Source: Prolixibacteraceae bacterium
GTDB lineage: Bacteria; Bacteroidota; Bacteroidia; Bacteroidales; Prolixibacteraceae
Length of the DNA: 64,000 nt
Assembly (NCBI GenBank): GCA_028282705.1
Contig: JANQHI010000045.1
Coordinates: forward strand, 27,910 to 91,909
Reading direction: 5' to 3'
Shown here: one piece after another, positions 1-6,992 of the stretch
Layout of the letters: every line of letters begins with the position of its first letter
Position numbering within the stretch: the first letter of the stretch is position 1
Notes under the pieces: generated by a model
Database searches by the model: none
The model's input: only the letters and a program-made list of their open reading frames with translations
Told to the model about the DNA's origin: nothing
Position numbers and translations under genes: made by a program

Positions 1-131
1 TACCTGTATACAGAATAAATGATAAACAGCCCACCAAATAAAAGTAATTCAGTAAAAATAAAGAGCCACATCCCAATTTTTGATGCTTCAGGATCATAAT
101 GATCATGCTCCACATGTTTAGTTTGTTCCAT
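1..131 (-). CDS. ctaE: Cytochrome c oxidase subunit III (partial, N-terminus only)
   Basis: Only the first 43 codons are in the window; the gene runs off the left edge. The ATG is at 131-129. The fragment begins MEQTKHVEHDHYDPEASKIG and then enters a hydrophobic helix (MWLFIFTELLLFGGLFIIYS). A His/Asp-rich cytoplasmic tail followed by a W-L-F-I-x-TE-LLLFGGLF helix is typical of subunit III of haem-copper oxidases. It starts 17 bases after the subunit I stop on the same strand, so it is probably the next gene of the aa3 operon. Subunit III is a non-catalytic core membrane subunit. The family call rests on one helix plus context. Confidence 0.8.
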   Translation of the reverse strand, partial: MEQTKHVEHDHYDPEASKIGMWLFIFTELLLFGGLFIIYSVYR

Positions 132-148
132 ATTTATGCCAGGTTTGA

Positions 149-1756
149 TTAAAAGTACTTGCTTTCTTCTTCCCCAATTACAGGTATCTCATCCCAGTTT
201 TCCAAAGGTGGTGGAGAAGGGACCCTCCATTCTAATGTTTTACCACCCCATGGGTTAATGCCAGCTTTTTCACCTTTCCTGGCTGACCTTATCAGGTTGG
301 TGATGATAATCACCAGCCCTGTGATCATGATCCATGACCCAAATGTGCTCAGGATGTTCCCTCCATGGAATTCTTCAAGGTAATCATAGTAACGCCTTGG
401 CATCCCTTGCATACCCAGGTAAAACATTGGGGTATAAAGTGTCATAAAACCAATGAAAAATACAATCCAGCCTACATTTGCCCAATATTTATCATACATC
501 TTCCCAAAAATTTTAGGGTACCAGTAATGGATTGCCCCAAAAAATGAGAACCCAACCCCACCAAAAACAATAAAATGGAAATGTGCCACCACAAAGGCAG
601 TGTCATGCACATAAATATTGGTTGCCAGTGCACCTAGCACCAGGCCAGTTAACCCTCCAATCATAAATACAAAAATGAAAGAAGCAGCCCAATAAAATGG
701 TGTATCCAATTTAATTGACCCCTTATACATAGTTGATATCCAGTTAAATACTTTTATGGCACTAGGTATGGCCACAAAGAATGTCAACAGAGAAAAGTAA
801 TATTGTGCAGTCCCACTCATGCCAGCAGTATACATGTGGTGCCCCCACACCAGATAGCCCACAAAAGCAATTGCCATGGTGGAAATAATTAATGCTTTAT
901 AACCAAATATACCCTTTTGCGCAAAAGTTGGAATTATCTCTGATATTGCCCCCATTGCAGGTAGGATCATAATATATACAGCAGGGTGTGAATAAATCCA
1001 GAAAAGGTGCTGGTATAAAACAGGGTCACCCCCCAGGACCGGGTCAAATACCCCAATGCCAAATACCCTTTCCAGGGAAACCAAAACCAAAGTTATCCCT
1101 ACAACAGGGGTTGCAAGCAATTGTATCCAGGCAGTGCCATAAAGTGTCCATACAAACAAAGGTAGCTTTAACCATTTCATGCCAGGAGCCCTTAACCTAT
1201 GAATGGTTACCAAAAAGTTAAGCCCTGTCAGGATGGATGAAAACCCCAGCACAAATGCACCAAATATAGCAGGTAGCAAATTAGTGCCTGTTTTAAAACT
1301 GTATGGGGCATAAAAAGTCCAACCAGTATCTGGCACACCAGGACCAAACAATAAAGCAGTTAATATTAAAAGTACCCCAGCCACATAAAGCCACCATGAC
1401 AACAAGTTAAGCTTAGGGAAAGCCACATCCTTGGCACCAATCATTATGGGCATCAGGAAGTTCCCAAACACAGCTGGCAGCCCTGGGATAACAATCATAA
1501 AAATCATGATTACACCATGCACTGTAAATGTAGCATTATAAGTTGCTGCATTCATAATGGTTTTCCCTGGAGCAATCAGTTCAAGCTTCATAGCTAACCC
1601 CAAGAATGCCCCAACAACAAACATGATGGCAATGGAATACAGGTAAAGCAGCCCAATCCTTTTATGGTCAGTTGAGAAAATCCATCCCCATATCCCTGAA
1701 TACTTACCTTTATATTCCAGGTAATTTACTTCTTCATTAGCATTAGTTGTTTGCAT
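149..1756 (-). CDS. ctaD: Cytochrome c oxidase subunit I, A2-type haem-copper oxidase
   Basis: Catalytic subunit of an aa3/caa3 terminal oxidase that reduces O2 at a haem a3-CuB centre in the inner membrane. It has 535 aa and about 12 membrane helices. Visible ligands: His80 and His394 (haem a), His392 (haem a3), and His257, His306 and His307 (CuB); Tyr261 is in the position of the cross-linked Tyr. The K-channel Lys is Lys335 in AIPSAIKVFNW. The helix VI motif is YSHPAVYIMILP (255-266), so the D-channel Glu of A1 enzymes is absent and the Tyr-Ser pair of A2 enzymes (as in Rhodothermus caa3) is present. It follows the SCO gene by 11 bases and precedes subunit III. Subunit II is not in the window. 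Confidence 0.96.
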   Translation of the reverse strand: MQTTNANEEVNYLEYKGKYSGIWGWIFSTDHKRIGLLYLYSIAIMFVVGAFLGLAMKLELIAPGKTIMNAATYNATFTVHGVIMIFMIVIPGLPAVFGNFLMPIMIGAKDVAFPKLNLLSWWLYVAGVLLILTALLFGPGVPDTGWTFYAPYSFKTGTNLLPAIFGAFVLGFSSILTGLNFLVTIHRLRAPGMKWLKLPLFVWTLYGTAWIQLLATPVVGITLVLVSLERVFGIGVFDPVLGGDPVLYQHLFWIYSHPAVYIMILPAMGAISEIIPTFAQKGIFGYKALIISTMAIAFVGYLVWGHHMYTAGMSGTAQYYFSLLTFFVAIPSAIKVFNWISTMYKGSIKLDTPFYWAASFIFVFMIGGLTGLVLGALATNIYVHDTAFVVAHFHFIVFGGVGFSFFGAIHYWYPKIFGKMYDKYWANVGWIVFFIGFMTLYTPMFYLGMQGMPRRYYDYLEEFHGGNILSTFGSWIMITGLVIIITNLIRSARKGEKAGINPWGGKTLEWRVPSPPPLENWDEIPVIGEEESKYF

Positions 1757-1767
1757 AAAGGTTCTTT

Positions 1768-2574
1768 TTATTCAACTTTTTTTCTTCTAGGTTTAAGTAT
1801 CAGATATAGTAACAACACAATGGCAAAAAACATAATAAGGGTACCACTGACTTTAGTGATATTCAATACATATGTTTGCCCCACTGGGTCATATGAATAA
1901 CAAAAACGCAACACTTTGTTCAGGGTTGGTCCTGACTGCCCCTTTGAAGCTTCAACAATGGCCATTTTCCATTCAAAAGGCAAAAAATACATACCATTCA
2001 GGTACCTGGTAATTTTAGCATTTGGGCTTACCACTGTAACTGATGCAGCATGCAAAAAATCATTCCCCGTTTTTTTGTATTTGAACCCTGTTGCATTGGT
2101 AGCCCTAATAATGCTGGCACTGTCACTCACAAAAAAATGCCAGCCTTTGGCAGCCATTTCCTTTTTCTGCATCAGGTTTAAATAACTCTCTTTTTTCCTC
2201 AATCCCAAGTCAATTGTCTCCCTTGGGTCAAAACTTATGGTAAGTACCTGGTAATCTTCACCAGCTACCAAATCTGATTTGTCCATTACTGAAGCTATTG
2301 CCTCCATAAGTGGGCTACAAATGCCTGGGCACCTGTAATACACAAAGTTGATCACAGTGGGCTTATCAATAACATCATTAAGGATAACCTTTTTACCTTG
2401 TTCATTAATCAAAAAAACACTGTCAGGCAAAAAGTCATCAAGATGCTCCACTACCCCAATTTCTACATCCTGGTTATCACTTGTTAATGCTTGTGGATAT
2501 AGGTTGTTTGGAAACAAAATTGATGTAACAACAATCAGTGAAAAATACCATGCAACAGCATAAAATACCTTCAT
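1768..2574 (-). CDS. SCO1/SenC-family copper chaperone
   Basis: A thioredoxin-fold protein that delivers copper to the CuA site of cytochrome c oxidase or keeps its cysteines reduced. I chose the ATG at 2574 (268 aa) because it starts a clean signal or anchor helix (MKVFYAVAWYFSLIVVTSIL); the frame extends 18 codons upstream to 2628. The copper motif is RCPGIC with Cys82 and Cys86, and the later conserved His is in FLHAASV. A second membrane helix near the C-terminus (GTLIMFFAIVLLLYLIL) is more than in many SCO proteins and is followed by a basic tail. It is first in the aa3 operon, 11 bases before ctaD. Confidence 0.92.
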   Translation of the reverse strand: MKVFYAVAWYFSLIVVTSILFPNNLYPQALTSDNQDVEIGVVEHLDDFLPDSVFLINEQGKKVILNDVIDKPTVINFVYYRCPGICSPLMEAIASVMDKSDLVAGEDYQVLTISFDPRETIDLGLRKKESYLNLMQKKEMAAKGWHFFVSDSASIIRATNATGFKYKKTGNDFLHAASVTVVSPNAKITRYLNGMYFLPFEWKMAIVEASKGQSGPTLNKVLRFCYSYDPVGQTYVLNITKVSGTLIMFFAIVLLLYLILKPRRKKVE

Positions 2575-3596
2575 AATGATTTTTAGTTTTTCAACTCTTT
2601 TAAACTGTTTTTTTACACATATAATCAATTAACCAAAAACTGCCCTGAATGTTTATCAAATTAGATGGATTATGGCTAATTAACCTGATTTTTTATCCTC
2701 CCCATGTAGTTTTAATGCAAAAACATAAAAACAATGGAAATTTCCTTTCATAAAAAATCACCAACATGCCCATGCTAAAAATTTATTCAGGTTGATCCAT
2801 CATTCAAATAAATCCTTAACAATTTAAGAAAAGTAAAGGAGAAATTTATCTTCTTAATTAAAGAAATTAAAGTATTCAACTCCTAAAAAGGTTTGTGGTT
2901 TTTGACTTTAGCCTTTTTATAAATATTTTATCCCTATGGGATATTTTATTATATACACTATTGATTATTAAAACTGGTAATTCTTTGCCAACATTTAAGT
3001 TTTTCACAATTAACTATTTATGAATTAATTTGCCCAATATGGGCAAGATATATATAGCACAATAAACATTAAAAGTTACTAGTGCTGTAAGTACTGAATA
3101 TTAAACAATTTGTTTGGGCATTATCTTTTATATTATAATTTCATATTTAATAGAAGCCATAACCCTTAATTGGAAAACTAATAGGCTTATGCACCTGGAA
3201 TGGTTATCATTGCATAGGAAAGGATCACTAGAAAATGTTTAACAACATATTTATCAAGGATTTTACCTTTAATCTTACCAAAACATAACTTTTCGGGCAA
3301 AACTTATAAAAACAACTATAAAATAAAAAAGTTCATAGGTTCATAAAAAAAACACCACCTACCCAAGCCTACCTCCTATTCTTATTCTAATAATCAATAC
3401 ATTATATTAAAACCATCTTCAAAATCTTTTTATCAATTCCCCTAACTTCCTCATTATTAGGAATAAAACACCTATTTATCTTTTATTCTAATGAACATAA
3501 AAGGGATTTGTTCATTAACTTACATTCCATTAAATTCGTTGAAATAAGGCTAAAATAAAACCACAACTTATAAGAATTCTTCAAAAAACCTATACC
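2575..3596. promoter_or_regulatory. About 1-kb non-coding divergent region between the aa3 and cbb3 loci
   Basis: No coding frame is supported and the sequence is very AT-rich. It separates the minus-strand aa3 genes from the plus-strand Fe-S/NrfD/cbb3 locus, so it should carry promoters for both. Visible symmetric elements are TATCCC-TAT-GGGATA (2929-2943), TTGCCC-AATAT-GGGCAA (3030-3046) and AATGAACA-N11-TGTTCATT (3490-3516). The last overlaps a promoter-like element listed separately. No tRNA or recognisable riboswitch was found. Confidence 0.5.
3507..3538 (+). promoter_or_regulatory. Bacteroidota-type promoter for the Fe-S/NrfD/cbb3 locus
   Basis: TTTG at 3507-3510 and TAAATTCG at 3531-3538 are separated by 20 bases. 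This matches the Bacteroidota -33 TTTG / -7 TAnnTTTG arrangement at 7 of 8 positions in the -7 element. It lies about 60 bases before the ATG at 3597. A perfect 8-bp inverted repeat (3490-3516) overlaps the -33 element, the usual place for an operator. Confidence 0.4.
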
Positions 3597-4520
3597 ATGA
3601 AAGGAAACAAAAATTCGCGTAGGGATTTTATGAAAAAGGTGGGTGTAACACTTGGTGCTGTTGGGGTTTCAGCAAGCTCAAGTGTGTTATCATCCTGTAA
3701 CCAGGTTGAGCAGGCTTCGGGAGATAAGATCAAGTTATTGACCTCCAGTGGTGAACTGGTTGAAGTGGACAAGGCTCAATTGAAACCCGCAGATATGCCA
3801 TCTCTTTCTGAAAACCAAAAACGTGGGAGGAAAGGACTAACAGGCAAAAGCTGGGTAATGGTTATTGACCTTTCAAAATGCAGGAATGCCAGGGAATGTA
3901 TGAAAGCCTGCCAAAACCACCATCAGCTAAGGCCTGAACAACATCACATTAATGTACTTCAAATGCAGGATGCTGAACACACAGCTCCTTATTATATGCC
4001 TAAACCATGCATGCATTGTGACAACCCACCCTGTACTAAAGTGTGCCCTGTGAATGCCACTTTCAAACGTGAAGATGGGATTGTTTTGATTGATAATGAA
4101 CGTTGCATAGGTTGTAGGTTCTGCATTGCTGCTTGCCCATATTCAGCCAGGGTTTTCAATTGGTTTGAACCACGTGATGCAGAAAAATATAAAGGGGTTA
4201 CCTATAACATTGAAGCCAATGTGCCCCAGAAAAAAGGGACTATTTCAAAATGCCTATTCAGTGCTGACAGGCTCAGGGATGGGAAACTGCCATCTTGTGT
4301 TTCAGCATGCCCAAATAGTGTGTATTGGTTTGGTGACAGGAATGAAGATGCAGTAACCAATGGTACTACCAACGAAACTGTTTGTTTTAGTGAATTGATA
4401 AAGGATAATGCTGGATACACTTTGATGGAGGAGCTGGGGACAAAACCCAGGGTTTATTACCTCCCGGCAAAAGACAGGGCATTCCCTTTTGAAGGTGAAA
4501 TTTCAGGACATAAGGCTTAA
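3597..4520 (+). CDS. Tat-exported 4Fe-4S subunit (PsrB/HybA-like) with two incomplete cluster motifs
   Basis: An electron-transfer subunit of 307 aa with a twin-arginine signal (SRRDFMKKVG, residues 7-16), so it acts on the outer face of the membrane. It has the four-motif layout of DmsB/PsrB/HybA proteins. Motifs II (Cys138, 141, 146, 150) and III (Cys170, 173, 176, 180) are complete. Motif I has Cys95, Cys101 and Cys105, but Ala98 sits where the second Cys should be. Motif IV has Cys219, Cys234 and Cys238, but Ser222 replaces its second Cys. It is followed after 17 bases by an NrfD membrane subunit and then a cytochrome c, with no molybdoenzyme. I infer a quinol-to-cytochrome c role; the substrate is not shown by sequence. 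Confidence 0.88.
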   Translation: MKGNKNSRRDFMKKVGVTLGAVGVSASSSVLSSCNQVEQASGDKIKLLTSSGELVEVDKAQLKPADMPSLSENQKRGRKGLTGKSWVMVIDLSKCRNARECMKACQNHHQLRPEQHHINVLQMQDAEHTAPYYMPKPCMHCDNPPCTKVCPVNATFKREDGIVLIDNERCIGCRFCIAACPYSARVFNWFEPRDAEKYKGVTYNIEANVPQKKGTISKCLFSADRLRDGKLPSCVSACPNSVYWFGDRNEDAVTNGTTNETVCFSELIKDNAGYTLMEELGTKPRVYYLPAKDRAFPFEGEISGHKA

Positions 4521-4537
4521 TTGATAACAGGAAAATT

Positions 4538-5902
4538 ATGAATGCTATAAAATCACCAAAAGACCAAAAAAAGGTATTGGACAAAATAACCTTTGATTTG
4601 ACCAGGCCCATTGTAAAAAGGGATGAGTTAACCAGGTTCTGGTTCTTCCTGTTGATCATGTTTGTTATAGTTGGCCTGTGGGGATGGATAATCCAGATTG
4701 ACAGAGGCTTAGGAGTCACAGGAATGCGTGACTATGTATCATGGGGCATGTACATTGCTAACTTTGTTTTCTTTGTGGCTGTTAGCCTGATTGGCTTCCT
4801 GATCAGCTCTGCCCTACATTTGTTAAAGATCAGTTGGGGAAAAGCTGTTTCAAGGGTAGCTGAACAAATTGCCATTGCAGCAGTAGCCCTGGCAGGAGTC
4901 ATCATTGTCATGGACATGGGGCGCCCTGACCGTTTCCTGAATATCTTTTTCCATGGCAGGTTTGCATCACCCATTATCTGGGATGTAAGTGTTGTGGTTA
5001 CTTACCTCACCATTTCAGTCTTGCTATTTTACCTACCACTAATCCCTGACCTGGCCATGTTGCGCGACAAAGAGGATTTGGGAATCCCTAAATGGAAAAG
5101 AAGATTGTATAAGACCCTTTCATTGGGATGGAAAGGAAATGCTGCCCAATTTAAAACCTTATACCATGCCATGAGGGTATTAATGTTGCTGATAATCCCT
5201 GTTGGGCTTTCAATCCACACTGTAACTTCATGGTTGTTTGCCTCAACATTGCGCTCAGGATGGGATACTACCATACTGGGACCATACTTTGTGGCTGGTG
5301 CATTTGTGGCTGGTGCCAGTGCAGTTATTATATTAATGTATGTGTACAGGTTGCGCTATGGGTTAAAAGAATATTTTAAAGATTACCATTTTGACCAGAT
5401 GGGAAAGCTGCTGGTTTTTGTGTGCCTGGTCTACCTTTATTTCAATATTAATGAATTCCTAGTTCCAGGGTACAAAATGAAAACAGCTGAAGGCATCCAC
5501 CTCATAGAGTTATTCAAAGGAGGGTACTCTTCCATGTTCTGGCTAGTACAGGTTGTGGGGCTGGTACTCCCTATTGTATTGATCGTTTTCAAATTTTTCA
5601 GGAAGCCACTTCCTTTAACCATCATTTCAGCAGTTGTGTTGGTAGCTGCATGGTTTAAAAGGTACCTAATTGTGATACCTACTTTGGAACACCCATTCCT
5701 ACCAGTACAAAATGTACCAGAACATTTTCAGCATTATGCACCCACAAGCATTGAAATTACCATAACCTTGTTTGCTTTTGTGGCTGCCTTGGCCATCATA
5801 AGCATCCTGGCAAAATTGTTCCCTGTGATTGCCATTTGGGAACTTGCTGAAGAAAAAGGGATTGATATCAACCAACTCACAGAAGAACCAAAAATCAACT
5901 AA
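4538..5902 (+). CDS. NrfD/PsrC/HybB-family quinone-interacting membrane subunit
   Basis: A 454-aa integral membrane protein with about ten hydrophobic helices after a roughly 30-residue cytoplasmic tail. The NrfD family anchors periplasmic Fe-S subunits and exchanges electrons with quinones. The length is closer to ten-helix members (HybB, ActC) than to eight-helix PsrC. Typical segments include DYVSWGMYIANFVFFVA near the first helices and MDMGRPDRFLNIFFHGR after the third, where the family has its conserved G-R-P region. It lies between the Fe-S protein and cytochrome c genes (17-base and 2-base gaps), so the three probably form one complex. Confidence 0.9.
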   Translation: MNAIKSPKDQKKVLDKITFDLTRPIVKRDELTRFWFFLLIMFVIVGLWGWIIQIDRGLGVTGMRDYVSWGMYIANFVFFVAVSLIGFLISSALHLLKISWGKAVSRVAEQIAIAAVALAGVIIVMDMGRPDRFLNIFFHGRFASPIIWDVSVVVTYLTISVLLFYLPLIPDLAMLRDKEDLGIPKWKRRLYKTLSLGWKGNAAQFKTLYHAMRVLMLLIIPVGLSIHTVTSWLFASTLRSGWDTTILGPYFVAGAFVAGASAVIILMYVYRLRYGLKEYFKDYHFDQMGKLLVFVCLVYLYFNINEFLVPGYKMKTAEGIHLIELFKGGYSSMFWLVQVVGLVLPIVLIVFKFFRKPLPLTIISAVVLVAAWFKRYLIVIPTLEHPFLPVQNVPEHFQHYAPTSIEITITLFAFVAALAIISILAKLFPVIAIWELAEEKGIDINQLTEEPKIN

Positions 5903-5904
5903 CT

Positions 5905-6786
5905 ATGAGGAATTTAATAAGATATATATTCATTACACTATTGGTTTTTTCATTTCTCAATAGTAACAGCCAGGAGTGGGTTGTAGCTGATGATATTGCC
6001 AGCATACAAAACCCATCACCCTATACATTACAAAATGTAAACAAAGGGAAAGAGCTCTACCTGAAAAATTGTAAATCATGCCATGGTGATGCTGGGAAAA
6101 ACAATGCTTTACCATTGGTACCTATCCCTCCTGATGTAACTTCAGCACAAATGCATGCAAACAGTGAGGGAGCTTTGTTTCATAAGATCACTGCTGGACG
6201 TGGAACCATGCCCCAGTTTGAAACTTCCATATCTGAGGATGACAGGTGGAGGATAGTAAATTACATTATGAATTTCAACCCTGCCAATGAGCCATTATTG
6301 GTTGATGCTCCAAAAATAAATGCCAAATTATTGGGTTCAGTTAATGAAGCTGAAAAGAAAGTGGAGGTGTTGGCTGAATTCCAGGACAAAGATGGTATCT
6401 ACAAAAAACTGGCAAATACTCCAGTGTTCATCAACTCAAAAAAGACTTTTGGGAAAATTAAAATTGGGCAGGCCACCACTGATGAAAATGGGCGTGCTGT
6501 ATACCAAATCCCTGAAACTGTTGTGGGTGATGCTGAAGGCAAAATAGATATTATAATATCCATGGAAGATAATTACACAGTAAATGAACTTTTATTGGAA
6601 AATGCCAAAGTATGTGCCCCCAATGTGGCAGAAAACCTTTTTGATGAAGCAGTTTTGTGGGGTACCAATGACAGGCTTCAACCCTGGCTGTTGGTTTCAT
6701 ACCTAGCTATAGCAGTGGGTGCATGGCTGGCTATCTTTTATGTAGTTTTTCAGATTGTAAAAATTAAACGCCTGGGGAAAGAGTAG
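5905..6786 (+). CDS. Membrane-anchored monohaem cytochrome c
   Basis: A 293-aa protein with a Sec signal peptide (residues 1-22) and one c-haem site, CKSCH (Cys56, Cys59, His60). A likely Met ligand is in GTMPQFE near residue 102. A middle beta-rich segment of about 120 residues (LADTPVFINSKKTFGK region through SMEDNYTVNELL) has no c-type motif. A C-terminal anchor (LVSYLAIAVGAWLAIFYVVF) ends in a basic tail. It starts 2 bases after the NrfD stop and ends 9 bases before ccoS. I infer it passes electrons from the Fe-S/NrfD pair to the cbb3 oxidase. Confidence 0.88.
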   Translation: MRNLIRYIFITLLVFSFLNSNSQEWVVADDIASIQNPSPYTLQNVNKGKELYLKNCKSCHGDAGKNNALPLVPIPPDVTSAQMHANSEGALFHKITAGRGTMPQFETSISEDDRWRIVNYIMNFNPANEPLLVDAPKINAKLLGSVNEAEKKVEVLAEFQDKDGIYKKLANTPVFINSKKTFGKIKIGQATTDENGRAVYQIPETVVGDAEGKIDIIISMEDNYTVNELLLENAKVCAPNVAENLFDEAVLWGTNDRLQPWLLVSYLAIAVGAWLAIFYVVFQIVKIKRLGKE

Positions 6787-6795
6787 ATTATTAAC

Positions 6796-6984
6796 ATGAA
6801 TATATTTTATCTGTTGATAGGAGTTAGTTTATTTGCTGCACTTATTTTTCTGGCAGCATTCATCTGGGCTGTAAGGACAGGCCAGTTTGATGATAATGAA
6901 ACACCCTCCATCAGGATACTTTTTGATGATGAACCAACAGAAGGAAAGGAAGATTCAAACAAAGAAAAAAACAACAAAAAATAA
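6796..6984 (+). CDS. ccoS: cbb3-type cytochrome oxidase assembly protein CcoS
   Basis: A 62-aa protein with one N-terminal membrane helix (IFYLLIGVSLFAALIFLAAFIWAV) followed by the CcoS signature RTGQFDD and an acidic-basic tail. CcoS is needed for cofactor insertion into cbb3 oxidase in other bacteria. In many genomes ccoS follows ccoI; here it directly precedes the fused ccoNO gene by 8 bases, so it leads the oxidase cluster. Confidence 0.88.
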   Translation: MNIFYLLIGVSLFAALIFLAAFIWAVRTGQFDDNETPSIRILFDDEPTEGKEDSNKEKNNKK

Positions 6985-6992
6985 CCACACTT

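Noticed and set aside
2760..2810. FNR-like site around 2793 (TTGATCCATCATTCAA)
   Set aside because: The spacing of the TTGA and TCAA halves is 8 rather than 6 bases, so it does not match the Fnr consensus.
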